From: Phascolarctobacterium sp.
Lineage (GTDB): Bacteria; Bacillota; Negativicutes; Acidaminococcales; Acidaminococcaceae
NCBI GenBank assembly: GCA_030540395.1
Contig: JAUNWI010000018.1
Span: 1-32,592, forward strand
Direction: 5' to 3'
Length of the DNA: 32,592 bases
Shown here in pieces: positions 6,488 to 17,959 of this stretch. A program made the translations under genes and the position numbers. The notes under the pieces were generated by a model, which worked only from the letters and a program-made list of their open reading frames with translations, had not been told where the DNA came from and ran no database searches. Positions within the stretch are counted from its first letter, which is position 1. Each line of letters opens with the position of its first letter.

Positions 6488-8929
6488 TTATTCTTCATGA
6501 TGAATGGCAGCCAAGGAAACAACCTTGTCATTTTCGTTTAAGGTCATCAGCTTAACACCCTGAGCATTGCGCCCATACTGGGAAATACTGTCCACATCAA
6601 TACGAATAATAATACCACCAGCAGTAATCATCATGATTTCCTGAGCAGGGTTAATCACCTTCATGCCTACAACAAGACCTGTTCTTTCAGTAATCTTGAT
6701 GTTGATGATACCCTTACCACCACGGGTTTGCTTGCGATATTCGCTAACTGCAGTGCGCTTACCCATGCCAAATTCGGTAGCAGTGAGCACCTCATAATTT
6801 TCATTGGGCACACTGTCCATGGCCACAACCTCATCGCCATAGTTCAAAGAAATACCTTTTACACCGTGGGCAGTACGACCCATAGCACGTACATCCTGTT
6901 CATCAAAGCGAATTGCAAGACCATTACGGGTAGCCAAAATAATTTCGCTGTTACCGTCGGTAAGCTCAACGCCAATCAGGTCTTCATTATCGTCAAGATT
7001 GATGGCAACAAGGCCAATCTTACGGGCACTTTCCAAATCCTTAAGATTTGTCTTCTTCACCGTGCCCTTATTGGTAGCCATAAACATGTATTGCTCATCT
7101 ACAAATTCCTTCACCGGAATAACTGCCGTAATTTTTTCTCCCTGCTCCAAGGGTAACAGATTGATTATAGCAGTACCTTTGGCAGTACGTCCTGCTTCAG
7201 GAATTTCATAGCCCTTTTGACGATAAACGCGGCCCTTATTAGTAAAGAATAAAATATTATGGTGAGTGGTGGAGAGGAAGAGATGCTCAGCGCAATCCTC
7301 CTTCTTACCACTACCGCCAGTTTTACCTACACCGCCGCGCTTTTGGTTGCGGAAGGTATCCAAGGTTTGGCGTTTAATATAGCCCTGATGGCTAATGGTT
7401 ACCACAATATCCTCTTCAGCAATCAGGTCCTCAACATCCATCTCGGAGGTATCTAGGGAAATCTCTGTCCGGCGCTCATCGCCGAACTTTTTCTTCATTT
7501 CCAGCAGATCCTCTTTGATAATGTTCATAACCTTATGCTCATCAGCCAGTACGCTTTCCAACCAGTCAATGGTTTCCAAAACATCAACGTACTCATCATC
7601 AATTTTCTTGCGCTCCAAGCCGGTCAAACGCTGCAAGCGCATGTCCAAAATAGCTTGTGCCTGACGTTGGCTCAAATTAAAGCGCTCCATCAAGCTGGTG
7701 CGGGCAATATCAGCAGTAGCACTGCTGCGAATGGTGCTAATTACTGCGTCCAAATTATCAAGAGCAATCTTCAAGCCCTCCAAAATGTGGGCTCTATCCT
7801 TGGCCTTACCCAATTCATAACGAGAACGACGAGTAATAACGTCCTTTTGGTGAGCCAGGTAGTATTCCAAAATTTGCTTCAGATTCAAAATACGGGGACG
7901 ACCATCCACCAAGGCCAACATGATGATACCAAAGGAGCTTTGCAGAGCAGTGTGCTTATAAAGCTGATTTAATACTACATCAGGAACAGCATCACTCTTC
8001 AGCTCAATTACAATACGGATACCATGCTTAAGGTTGGAATAGTCGTCAATATGGGTAATACCCTCAATAGCACCATCCTTAACCAATTGAGCGATATCCT
8101 TAATCAGATTAGCTTTATTCACCTGATAGGGGATTTCAGAAATAATGATATTATGCTTACCCTTGTTAGCAGGCTCAATTTCTGCCTTAGCCCTAATTTT
8201 GATGACGCCACGACCAGTGGTGTAGGCATTATTAATGCCCTCCTTGCCCAAAATGCAGGCACCGGTGGGGAAGTCAGGACCCTTGATGGCTGTCATCAGC
8301 TGGGGAATCTCCACCTCAGGATTGTCGATGAGCATTACAAGACCATTGACAACCTCACACAGATTGTGGGGAGGAATGTTGGTAGCCATACCAACAGCAA
8401 TACCTGCGCTACCATTAATCAAAAGGGCAGGAACCTTAGAGGGGAGCACGGAAGGCTCCTTCAAGGATTCATCATAGTTGGGTACAAATTCTACCGTATC
8501 CTTTTCAATATCCTCCAGCATAGCCTCTGCAATTTTGGCCATACGTACTTCTGTATAACGCATTGCTGCCGGACTATCGCCGTCAATGGAGCCAAAGTTA
8601 CCATGACCATCCACCATTAAATAACGGGTGGAAAAATCCTGGGCCATACGCACAATAGCATCATAAACAGATCTATCACCATGGGGATGATATTTACCTA
8701 ATACTTCACCGACGATACGTGCAGATTTTTTATAGGGCTTGGAGGGGCTCATGCCAGCTTCCTGCATTGCATACAGAATGCGGCGGTGAACAGGCTTCAA
8801 GCCATCGCGCACATCGGGTAAAGCACGTTGGATAATAACGCTCATGGCATAATCAATATAGGATTTTTGCATTTCCTCTTCGATATACACTGGTAAAACC
8901 TTACCAGTAGTAGGCTCTAAATTATCCAT
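6488..8929 (-). CDS. gyrA: DNA gyrase subunit A
   Basis: At 813 aa it has the full GyrA layout: breakage-reunion domain with catalytic Tyr125 (AAMRYTEVR), the quinolone-pocket helix (residues 81-90), a coiled-coil region, and a C-terminal beta-pinwheel with a GyrA-box (QTRGGKG). The box marks it as gyrase, not topoisomerase IV. It works with GyrB to introduce negative supercoils. The ATG has AAAGGTGA upstream. Unusually, the residue equivalent to E. coli Ser83 is Arg86 (AGA, 8672-8674), followed by Ser87; Asp90 (E. coli Asp87) is intact. A change at Ser83 is the commonest quinolone-resistance site. gyrA is separated from gyrB by three genes. Confidence 0.99.
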   Translation of the reverse strand: MDNLEPTTGKVLPVYIEEEMQKSYIDYAMSVIIQRALPDVRDGLKPVHRRILYAMQEAGMSPSKPYKKSARIVGEVLGKYHPHGDRSVYDAIVRMAQDFSTRYLMVDGHGNFGSIDGDSPAAMRYTEVRMAKIAEAMLEDIEKDTVEFVPNYDESLKEPSVLPSKVPALLINGSAGIAVGMATNIPPHNLCEVVNGLVMLIDNPEVEIPQLMTAIKGPDFPTGACILGKEGINNAYTTGRGVIKIRAKAEIEPANKGKHNIIISEIPYQVNKANLIKDIAQLVKDGAIEGITHIDDYSNLKHGIRIVIELKSDAVPDVVLNQLYKHTALQSSFGIIMLALVDGRPRILNLKQILEYYLAHQKDVITRRSRYELGKAKDRAHILEGLKIALDNLDAVISTIRSSATADIARTSLMERFNLSQRQAQAILDMRLQRLTGLERKKIDDEYVDVLETIDWLESVLADEHKVMNIIKEDLLEMKKKFGDERRTEISLDTSEMDVEDLIAEEDIVVTISHQGYIKRQTLDTFRNQKRGGVGKTGGSGKKEDCAEHLFLSTTHHNILFFTNKGRVYRQKGYEIPEAGRTAKGTAIINLLPLEQGEKITAVIPVKEFVDEQYMFMATNKGTVKKTNLKDLESARKIGLVAINLDDNEDLIGVELTDGNSEIILATRNGLAIRFDEQDVRAMGRTAHGVKGISLNYGDEVVAMDSVPNENYEVLTATEFGMGKRTAVSEYRKQTRGGKGIINIKITERTGLVVGMKVINPAQEIMMITAGGIIIRIDVDSISQYGRNAQGVKLMTLNENDKVVSLAAIHHEE

Positions 8930-9002
8930 TCAATCACCTTTCTTTCCAACATAAAGCTATTTAATACTATCCGCCAAGCTTTTACTCTTAAGCGGATAAT
9001 TT

Positions 9003-9779
9003 TTATTTCAACAGAATTTCATATACCTGTTTACCAATCAGGAGAGTAGTAACCAGTAAATACAGGGGACGCACATAGGAGGCACCCTTTTTAATGGCCA
9101 GTCTAGAGCCACAAATTGCTCCGGCAATCATGGCCACGGCCATTATAATACCATAGGACCACACTATCGTACCGCTCATAGCAAAGGAGACCAAAGCACC
9201 TACACCACTAGCGAAATTCAAGGCCTTGGCATTTCCAGCAGCTGTCACAAAATCGTAGCCCAAATATAAAAAGCCAAAGATTAAAAAGGAGCCTGTACCA
9301 GGTCCAAAAAAGCCATCATAAAAGCCTATCGTGAAGGCCATCACAAAAGCACCAACGAGCGCCTTGATTCCAAGCTGTTGCACCGTGCCCGTATCGCCCC
9401 AATCCTTGCGACGATAGGTATAAATAGCCACAGCCACTAAAAGCACCACGATAATATTTTTCATGAGCTTTTCCGGCAGTAAATACACTACATATGCACC
9501 CAAGGCAGAGCCAATAAAGGATAGTGGCATCAGCCCAAGAGCTGCCTTTTTTATTTTACCAGCTCGCCAAAATGAGATAACGCTGGTCAAGGCGCCGGTA
9601 GAAGCGGCAACCTTATTGGTTCCCAAGGCATAGGGAACAGGTAAGCCCAAGCTCAAAAGAGCAGGGGTTGATATAAGACCGCCACCGCCAACAGTGGAGT
9701 CAATAAAAGCAGAAATAAAGCCTGCTACAATAATAAAAGCAATAGTCATGGGGTCCAAGGACCCTACAAAATTTTCCAA
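9003..9779 (-). CDS. TauE/SafE family membrane transporter (YfcA-like)
   Basis: The 258-aa protein has about eight membrane segments in two related halves. Each half begins with the family's Gly-rich signature: STVGGGGLISTPALL near residue 28 and FFGPGTGSFLIFGF in the second half, followed by NAKALNFASG. Family members are proposed exporters of sulfite, sulfoacetate or related organosulfur anions; the substrate here is unknown. The start is TTG at 9779, chosen because AGGGGA lies 5 nt upstream and the next ATG would remove part of the first segment. It follows thiN by 19 nt, so is probably cotranscribed with it. Confidence 0.92.
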   Translation of the reverse strand: MENFVGSLDPMTIAFIIVAGFISAFIDSTVGGGGLISTPALLSLGLPVPYALGTNKVAASTGALTSVISFWRAGKIKKAALGLMPLSFIGSALGAYVVYLLPEKLMKNIIVVLLVAVAIYTYRRKDWGDTGTVQQLGIKALVGAFVMAFTIGFYDGFFGPGTGSFLIFGFLYLGYDFVTAAGNAKALNFASGVGALVSFAMSGTIVWSYGIIMAVAMIAGAICGSRLAIKKGASYVRPLYLLVTTLLIGKQVYEILLK

Positions 9780-9798
9780 TTATATCCCCTCATAATAA

Positions 9799-10581
9799 TT
9801 ATTTGGCTGTGCTTCGCTTTTGCCAACGAATATAAAGTCCTACCTTACCACTATGACAGCTACAGCTTATCTTCTTTTCTTTTGCCTCATTGCTGATGGA
9901 ATAGGGCCTCTGCTGGCTTAAAAAGGCCTGCTCTAAGGGCCAGCGCACTCCCTTAAGGCTAACACAGGAGTTTTCTCCTAAGGGTAACAGGGAAAGAGCG
10001 TGCACCCGCTCCAAATGCTTCAGCTCCACTTCTACAACATCCTCAGAGGTGAGAAGTAGCATAAGCTCTTGCTCATCCGCCAGGATTACCTGACAATGAT
10101 GCTGCTCCTTGAAGGAGAGCAGGGAGTAGACATTGCTAAAAAGATGATCAAAGCGACCACCCCAAATTCCTGTAGCCACTAAATTTCCTGCAGGTAATTT
10201 AGCTAACAACAGCTGCAAATCAGTGTCATCCTTAGCAGGTGGGTGCAGCTCTAGCTTTGCTCCTAAAGCTTGAGCCTGTTCATAAAAAGCAGGGGAGCTG
10301 CTGTCACAATCGCCAACGACTAAGCTAGGGGAAAGACCTGCAGCTAAAGCGTAATCCACGCCCTTATCAGCGCAATATACTGACATTTTATCCTCAGAGG
10401 CTAAAGACTGCAGCCATTTTACCTCAGGGACACGTCCACCAGCCAGCAGTAAATTCGTTTTTAGATAGTGAGATGTTTCACGTGAAACCATCTCGCCACT
10501 TTTTGCTAGCTGCACCAGATCATGTTTCACGTGAAACAACAGCTTGGCCTCTGGCAAATTCACGAAAAGCAGTGCCTTCAT
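9799..10581 (-). CDS. thiN: Thiamine pyrophosphokinase, with parS sites in its 5' end
   Basis: Residues 46-260 form a thiamine pyrophosphokinase: LLLAGGRVP, CADKGVDYAL, LVVGDCDSSS, KDDTDLQLLL (metal/ATP binding) and GGRFDHLFSN are all in place. The enzyme makes thiamine diphosphate from thiamine and ATP in the cytosol. The first about 45 residues are extra compared with usual family members, and two ParB-binding parS palindromes are embedded there, read as FHVK and VSRET. The ATG at 10581 overlaps the previous stop (ATGA), supporting coupling, but no good ribosome site is visible. An alternative start is the ATG of residue 31, next to a parS. A C-terminal Cys/Lys stretch is atypical. Confidence 0.9.
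   Translation of the reverse strand: MKALLFVNLPEAKLLFHVKHDLVQLAKSGEMVSRETSHYLKTNLLLAGGRVPEVKWLQSLASEDKMSVYCADKGVDYALAAGLSPSLVVGDCDSSSPAFYEQAQALGAKLELHPPAKDDTDLQLLLAKLPAGNLVATGIWGGRFDHLFSNVYSLLSFKEQHHCQVILADEQELMLLLTSEDVVEVELKHLERVHALSLLPLGENSCVSLKGVRWPLEQAFLSQQRPYSISNEAKEKKISCSCHSGKVGLYIRWQKRSTAK
10474..10489. promoter_or_regulatory. parS: parS site 1 (ParB binding)
   Basis: TGTTTCACGTGAAACC matches the near-universal parS consensus TGTTTCACGTGAAACA at 15 of 16 bases. It lies inside the thiN coding sequence about 6 kb from the origin, a usual location for centromere-like sites. It nucleates ParB for chromosome segregation. Confidence 0.93.
10523..10538. promoter_or_regulatory. parS: parS site 2 (ParB binding)
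   Basis: TGTTTCACGTGAAACA is a perfect 16/16 match to the parS consensus, 33 bp from the first site. A pair of sites in a coding sequence this close to the origin argues against chance. The parB gene itself is not in the window. Confidence 0.97.
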
Positions 10582-10874
10582 TTTTTTGCAATAGAAACAG
10601 GCTTAATAACGATTTGGTCATTTTCTCTAGAAACCTTCCAGGTGCAGCTACCCTGATTCTTTTGCAGGCATTCCATACTAATTTCCAAAAGAAAACGATT
10701 CAAACGTTCCTGAGCCTCTTCTGGCAAAAGCAGCTCTTTTTTAGCAGGAGCCTTGCTTTTTACCTTGACCTTAGCAGTCTTTTCATCAGCATAAATGCCA
10801 TTTTCAAAGGTTATATTTTCATTGAAGCCCCGCAGCATATCTGCATCGGACAAACCTTTTTTAATCTTAACCAT
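10578..10874 (-). CDS. Conserved-looking hypothetical protein, 98 aa, between gyrB and thiN
   Basis: A small soluble lysine-rich protein with no signal peptide or membrane segment. A Lys/Ala linker (residues about 34-46: KVKVKSKAPAKK) divides a short N-terminal part from a C-terminal domain that looks alpha/beta (LLLPEEAQERLNRFLLEISMECLQ then CTWKVSRENDQIVIKPV). AGAGGTAG lies upstream of ATG. It begins 15 nt after gyrB and its stop overlaps the thiN start, so it is part of the gyrB operon. I do not recognise a family. Coupling on both sides makes it a real gene. Confidence 0.8.
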   Translation of the reverse strand: MVKIKKGLSDADMLRGFNENITFENGIYADEKTAKVKVKSKAPAKKELLLPEEAQERLNRFLLEISMECLQKNQGSCTWKVSRENDQIVIKPVSIAKK

Positions 10875-10889
10875 AACAAACTACCTCTT

Positions 10890-13120
<2,231 letters not shown>

Positions 13121-13852
13121 TTTGATCCCTCCGTAAATATGCTAACGCATTCTCATACATAGCTGGCGTAAGTGCCTCTGGCTGTTTTTCCGTCAAAAAA
13201 AGCACTGCTAAAAGGCTTTCCTTTTTGTCCGCATAACCTAATCTAACTCTCTCGAAATAGTAATTTTTTAAGTTATCCTTAACAGCCGTAAATAATATTT
13301 TATCACATTTGTAGTAAGCTTTACAATCATCGTAGGTAAGCCATGGTTGTATTCTCAGGAGCTCCGCAACATATGCACGCACCTGATTACGCTCCTGACG
13401 GTCGCAAACGCTACACATCTCCATTCCCTTTTCCATGCGTGCGCCACATTTTGGGCAGGTAGTATATTCTCTAGGCACATAGCAGTCCTGCTCAGACTTT
13501 TGCTGCTGTTCCTGCCTACGATAGAAGCTACCAGTATGAAAATAGAGCTTTTTGATTACTAGCGCTCCCAAAAGGTAGGCGTTAATCTTTTGCAAAAACA
13601 AATCCTGCATCATATAAAGCTCATTGGCCAAAAGAGAATGAGCAGTGCGAATATAAAGCTCGTCACCAACCAGCTTTTCCACTCCACAGCGATGGGCTAA
13701 ATTATAACCACATATCTCCTGCCAGTGGCTACGAAGATAGTGCTGTAAATACAAGTATTTGCCCTGCAGAGGTATAAACTTGTTGGGATAGCGTGGATCA
13801 AATAAATGCTTAATAACAGCATCCGTAGGTGTCAAAAAATCCGCATACATCT

Positions 13853-14980
13853 TTAAGCCCCATTAATTACGCCATTTTCAATGCGAAAATAAGCATTACC
13901 TGCCAAATTTGGGATAAGCTCCCTATCATTCACCGTAATAAAGGTCTGAACCCTTCCGTCAATAAAGAGCAAGAGCTGAGCTCTGCGACTGTCATCTAGC
14001 TCGCTCATCACATCATCTAAAAGCAGCACCGGAAATTCTCCGATTTCACGATGCACATATTCCAGCTGGGACAGCTTCAGAGCAAGAGCACCACTGCGCT
14101 GTTGACCCTGAGAGCCAAAGGAACGCAGAGACAGACCATTTAACAAAAGCTGCAAATCATCCCTATGAGGGCCAATACCCGTATTACCGCGCAGAATATC
14201 CACCCGCTCCCGTTCAGCCAAATGCTCAGCGTAAAAGCTTTCTGTCAGCTCCTCAGCAGCGATAGGGTAGAGCAGTTCACCATTATTCGCCTTAAGCTCA
14301 TAACGTACCTTTAGCTCCTCCTGATTACTGGTAATAGAAGCATATATTTCACTGGCAATGGCTTCCAGCTTAGCTAGAGCTTGCAAACGTTTCTTAGTGA
14401 TGACAGTGGCCAGCTTAATAAATTCCTGATTCCAGGGCTGCAGTATTTCCTTACGACCACCTTCATCCCGCAGCTCCTTTAAAAGACGATTGCGTTGCAA
14501 AAGGACACGATTATACTTGACCAATAAATCATAGTAAATGGGGTCCGTTTGGGAAATCTGCATATCAAAAAAACGTCTTCTTAAGGCAGGCTCGCCCTTA
14601 ACCAGCTGCAAATCCTCAGGGGAGAACATTACCGTATTTAAAGCGCCGTAATGCTCCTTAGGGCGCACCTTGACTCCATCCAGCCAAATTTCTTTTTTCC
14701 ATTTTTGTTGCTGGCGGTATTTTTTCAGCTTCACCTCGTGCTGACCACTAAAGCTGTCAAAATTGATGCCCACAGCCATGGCTTCAGCGCCAAGCTTAAG
14801 CAAATCTTCCTCAGAAGAGGTGCGATGGGACATCCCAAAGGCACCATAAAAGATAGCCTCCAAAAGATTGGTCTTTCCTTGAGCATTTTTGCCATAAAAA
14901 ACATTAATCATGGAGGAAAGAGGCAAATGGCACTGGTTATAGTTGCGAAAATTTACCGCGTATAGGCTTGCAATTTTCAT
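13853..14980 (-). CDS. recF: DNA replication/repair protein RecF
   Basis: At 375 aa it has the RecF/SMC-type ATPase motifs: Walker A GKNAQGKTNLLEAI (about 30-43), the ABC signature GSQGQQRSGALALKL, and Walker B VLLLDDVMSELD. It helps load RecA at gaps coated with SSB. The ATG overlaps the yaaA stop (ATGA), so the two are translationally coupled, an arrangement shared by many Firmicutes. Length and motifs are normal. Confidence 0.98.
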   Translation of the reverse strand: MKIASLYAVNFRNYNQCHLPLSSMINVFYGKNAQGKTNLLEAIFYGAFGMSHRTSSEEDLLKLGAEAMAVGINFDSFSGQHEVKLKKYRQQQKWKKEIWLDGVKVRPKEHYGALNTVMFSPEDLQLVKGEPALRRRFFDMQISQTDPIYYDLLVKYNRVLLQRNRLLKELRDEGGRKEILQPWNQEFIKLATVITKKRLQALAKLEAIASEIYASITSNQEELKVRYELKANNGELLYPIAAEELTESFYAEHLAERERVDILRGNTGIGPHRDDLQLLLNGLSLRSFGSQGQQRSGALALKLSQLEYVHREIGEFPVLLLDDVMSELDDSRRAQLLLFIDGRVQTFITVNDRELIPNLAGNAYFRIENGVINGA

Positions 14981-15204
14981 GCTGTTTCTTTGGTAATGGT
15001 GAGCTCAATTTGGTCGTCAATATTGACAACGTCACCGGGAAAAACCTTCTTCCTTTTTTCAGTCACAGGCTTGCCATTAAGCTTAATGATGCCATCCTCA
15101 ACCATAAGAAAGGCTTGTCCTCCGGTGTCTGCCACGCCGGAAAACTTTAAAAGCTTATCCATGGTAATGAATTCTGTAATAATAGCGATATTTTCCTTTT
15201 GCAT
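14977..15204 (-). CDS. yaaA: S4-domain RNA-binding protein YaaA
   Basis: The 75-aa protein is one S4 domain (ITMDKLLKFSGVADTGGQAF, VEDGIIKLNGKPVTEKRKK, PGDVV), the family of B. subtilis YaaA (RlbA), linked to large ribosomal subunit assembly. I chose the ATG at 15204 with AGAGGTG upstream over an in-frame GTG at 15228 that would overlap dnaN. It lies between dnaN and recF as in Bacillus. Confidence 0.95.
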   Translation of the reverse strand: MQKENIAIITEFITMDKLLKFSGVADTGGQAFLMVEDGIIKLNGKPVTEKRKKVFPGDVVNIDDQIELTITKETA

Positions 15205-15214
15205 AGTACACCTC

Positions 15215-16324
15215 TTAGAAAACAACACGCACAGGAGTAACGATGTAAATATAATTATTTTCCTCAGGAGCAGTGATGCAGACAGGACTTAAGGAGGTGT
15301 TCATGGATAGAAGCACTTCCTCTGCTTCCACATTCTTCAAGATGTCTAAGATATATTTAGCATTAAAGGCTACATTCAAAGCATCTCCTTCAGTGCTGCA
15401 ATCAAGCACTTCTTTGCCTGTACCTACATCTGCGCTGCTGGAGGTCAGTGTCATTTCTCCCTTGCCAATGCTCATTTTTACAGTGCTATAATCACCTTCG
15501 GTGGAGAAAAGGGCTACGCGCTCTACGGCAGCAGCCAGTTCCTTTGCCTTTACTTGGCACTTAACAGCAAATTTAGCAGGAATAACCTTGTTGTAGTCGG
15601 GGAATTTACCTTCAATCAAGCGGGAAACAATAACAACTTGGTCAATAACGACCATAATTTGATTGTTCAAAAGGGAAATAGTAACCTCTTGAGGTAAACT
15701 TCCGGTAAGATTGCGGGAAATTTCATTTAAAACCTTGGAGGGAATAATCATGCTCATAGGCTCAGTAGTAGCTTGAGGGAGATATTTTACTGCTAAACGA
15801 TGGGTATTAGTGCCAACGAAGGTCAGCTTATCGTCCTTGGCTTCCACTAAAATGCCGGTGAAGAGAGGTCTTGCTTCATCTGTAGAGCAGGAGAAGATAG
15901 TCTTTTTAATAAGCTCCTTGATCTTTTCGTCTTCAATGGTAATTGACTGCTTGCCATCTACTTCGGGAAATTTAGGATAATCATCTTCATTCATGAGCAG
16001 CAGCTGATATTCAGAGTTGCCAGAAGCCACCTTGATGGTTTTATTTTCTTGATTTTTGCTGATAGTAACAGTTTCTGAGCTCAGCTTACGGATAAGCTCG
16101 GAAATATGCTTAGCATTTACCACTATTTCCCCATTTTCGCTAACGTCAGCATCAATAGTGCAGGAAATAGCCATATTTAAATCCATAGCTTGGATAACTA
16201 ATTTATCATTTTTAGTGAGCAAATGAATGCAGGAAAAGATGGGTGTACTGGGTTTAGAGGAAATTGCTCTTTGAGCAGTTTGAATAGCTTTGTTCAGTTC
16301 GCTTGTATTACATGTAATTATCAT
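15215..16324 (-). CDS. dnaN: DNA polymerase III beta subunit (sliding clamp)
   Basis: The 369-aa protein has three similar clamp domains and the typical C-terminus (PVRVVF) next to the conserved hydrophobic cleft. As a dimeric ring it tethers DNA polymerase III to DNA. An AAGGAGGA ribosome site lies 11 nt before ATG, a slightly long spacing. The first codons include a 12-bp palindrome ATTACATGTAAT (16308-16319). It follows dnaA across the origin unwinding region, so it may depend on both dnaA readthrough and a promoter in the AT-rich tract. Confidence 0.98.
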   Translation of the reverse strand: MIITCNTSELNKAIQTAQRAISSKPSTPIFSCIHLLTKNDKLVIQAMDLNMAISCTIDADVSENGEIVVNAKHISELIRKLSSETVTISKNQENKTIKVASGNSEYQLLLMNEDDYPKFPEVDGKQSITIEDEKIKELIKKTIFSCSTDEARPLFTGILVEAKDDKLTFVGTNTHRLAVKYLPQATTEPMSMIIPSKVLNEISRNLTGSLPQEVTISLLNNQIMVVIDQVVIVSRLIEGKFPDYNKVIPAKFAVKCQVKAKELAAAVERVALFSTEGDYSTVKMSIGKGEMTLTSSSADVGTGKEVLDCSTEGDALNVAFNAKYILDILKNVEAEEVLLSMNTSLSPVCITAPEENNYIYIVTPVRVVF

Positions 16325-16585
16325 TTATACACAGTCCTCCTTGGTTTTATATTACTATATTAATTTATAAAAAGTAGTCGACGTAGTAGTAAGGGCTGTT
16401 AATAGTGTGGAAAAGTGTGGTTTAGGCCTTGGTGAAGCACTTTTCAGCTTGTAGATAAGCCTGTTAATAACCGGGAAATACTTTACACAGAATAAACAGC
16501 CAAAATTTTTATCAACTTCTTAGAAAAGTTATGCACAGTTTCTGAGGGAGTTATCAACAGTTTTTGTGGATAACTTTTTGTTCTC
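16325..16585. other. oriC: Origin region between dnaA and dnaN (DnaA boxes, DnaA-trios, AT-rich tract)
   Basis: DnaA boxes (consensus TTATNCACA): TTATACACA 16325-16333, TTATGCACA 16529-16537 and, on the minus strand, TTATCCACA 16565-16573 are exact. One-mismatch boxes lie at 16406-16414, 16450-16458 and 16551-16559. Next to the 16406 box is a TAG/TAA trio run (16374-16393), then an almost pure A/T tract (16345-16373) ending at the dnaN ribosome site. This box-trio-AT order matches the B. subtilis unwinding region. The minus strand carries it in the same orientation as dnaA. Confidence 0.85.
16374..16393. other. DnaA-trio-like element
   Basis: On the plus strand, GTAGTCGACGTAGTAGTAAG reads 3'->5' as GAATGATGATGCAGCTGATG, containing AAT-GAT-GAT and a further GAT. 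The known DnaA-trio is a repeated 3'-[G/A]A[T/A]. It separates a DnaA box from the AT-rich tract, as expected for strand opening. Confidence 0.6.
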
Positions 16586-17959
16586 TTACTGCCGTAAAAT
16601 ATCCACCATTTCCTGAATTTCTTTTTGCAGAGCCAAGTTAGTGTTTTTATTTTTGCTGATTTTTTCGTAGGCATGAATGACAGTTGTGTGGTCTCGTCCG
16701 CCGAAAAGCTCGCCGATTTTGGGATAGGAAAGGTCTGCAAGTTCACGGCACAGGTACATTGCTACCTGTCGTGGGTGGGCAATATTTTGAGTACGTTTTT
16801 TGTTGAAGAGCTCATCCTGCTTGATATTGTAATGCTCCGCTACGACCTTCGTAATGCCTTCGAAGGTAATAGTGCGGGTTTTGATAGAGTTACCCATATC
16901 GGTTAAAACCTTTTGGGCGGTCTCTACAGTGATGGGCATATCCATGAGGGAAGTATAGGCGACAATTTTGGTGTAGGCGCCTTCAATTTCACGGATATTG
17001 GTAGCAATATTCGTAGCCAAGAGGGTGATAACGTCATTAGGCATCTGGATATTGTCCGAGGCTGCTTTGGTGCGCAAAATAGCCATTCGCGTTTCCAGAT
17101 CCGGGGGCTGAATATCAGCAGTAAGTCCCTGGTCGAAGCGAGAACGCAGGCGATCCTCTAAGGTTTCAATTTCTCTGGGAGGACGGTCACTAGAAATGAT
17201 AATTTGCTTATTGGCGTCCTTCAAAGCATTGAAGGTATGGAAAAATTCGACCTGGGTTTGCTCCTTACCCTTCAAAAATTGAATATCGTCGATAATGAGG
17301 CAGTCGATATTGCGATATTTTTGACGGAAGGCTTCGGTGGTTTTGTTTTGAATAGAATTAATAATTTCGTTGGTGAATTTTTCGCTGGTGGTATACAGCA
17401 CCTTCATGCTGGGGTTGTTTTGTTTAATGCGATTGCCGATGGCATGCATTAAGTGGGTCTTGCCTAAGCCTACACCGCCATAAAGGAAAAGAGGGTTATA
17501 GGCGTGGGCAGGGTTGTTGGCGACTGCCTGAGCCGCTGCGTGGGCAAAGCGGTTGGAATTGCCGATAACGAAGGTTTCAAAAACGAATTTGGAGTTCAGG
17601 TTGCTTTCGTCAATGGGCTGCTCCACTGTCTTTTCCGTGAAAAGCTGCTGCTGTTGCATTTTTTGAGGGTGGGCTTCTAGGGCCTCCTCCATGCTGGGAG
17701 CATCAGCTTCCATGGCTTCTATTACCAGCTGGATATTTTTGCCCATAATATTGGACAGTATTCCTTGAATAAGGTTGGCATAGTTTTCCTCCAGCATTGT
17801 CTTGAAGAAGGAATTTTTTACTGCGACCTTATAGTAGTTATCAGTGACCTCCAAGGGAATAATTGGCTTTATCCAAACATCAAAGATTTTTTCGTTGGCT
17901 GATTCCTTAAATTTATCCTTGCATTTCACCCAGATTTCTGCTAAATCATAGGAACTCAT
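16586..17959 (-). CDS. dnaA: Chromosomal replication initiator protein DnaA
   Basis: The 457-aa AAA+ initiator has domain I (helicase/partner binding, 1-85), a short linker, Walker A (GGVGLGKTHLMHAIGN), Walker B (LIIDDIQFLKGK), an arginine-finger region and domain IV with the DnaA-box-binding signature (GGRDHTTVIHAYEKI). I chose ATG 17959: AAAGGA then lies 8 nt upstream, whereas for the ATG at 17968 it would touch the start. It opens the origin and represses its own gene; boxes in the upstream gap fit autoregulation. Length is normal. Confidence 0.99.
   Translation of the reverse strand: MSSYDLAEIWVKCKDKFKESANEKIFDVWIKPIIPLEVTDNYYKVAVKNSFFKTMLEENYANLIQGILSNIMGKNIQLVIEAMEADAPSMEEALEAHPQKMQQQQLFTEKTVEQPIDESNLNSKFVFETFVIGNSNRFAHAAAQAVANNPAHAYNPLFLYGGVGLGKTHLMHAIGNRIKQNNPSMKVLYTTSEKFTNEIINSIQNKTTEAFRQKYRNIDCLIIDDIQFLKGKEQTQVEFFHTFNALKDANKQIIISSDRPPREIETLEDRLRSRFDQGLTADIQPPDLETRMAILRTKAASDNIQMPNDVITLLATNIATNIREIEGAYTKIVAYTSLMDMPITVETAQKVLTDMGNSIKTRTITFEGITKVVAEHYNIKQDELFNKKRTQNIAHPRQVAMYLCRELADLSYPKIGELFGGRDHTTVIHAYEKISKNKNTNLALQKEIQEMVDILRQ

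Noticed and set aside
8968..8998. Hairpin TATCCGC...GCGGATA between the TauE/SafE gene and gyrA
   Set aside because: The T-tract is only on the plus strand, where no gene ends; on the minus strand it has none. It may be a chance or weak structure.
16460..16480. Partial Noc-site look-alike (AATAACCGGGAAAT) in the dnaA-dnaN gap
   Set aside because: Only 11 of 14 positions match and the left half is not symmetrical, so I do not call it an NBS.
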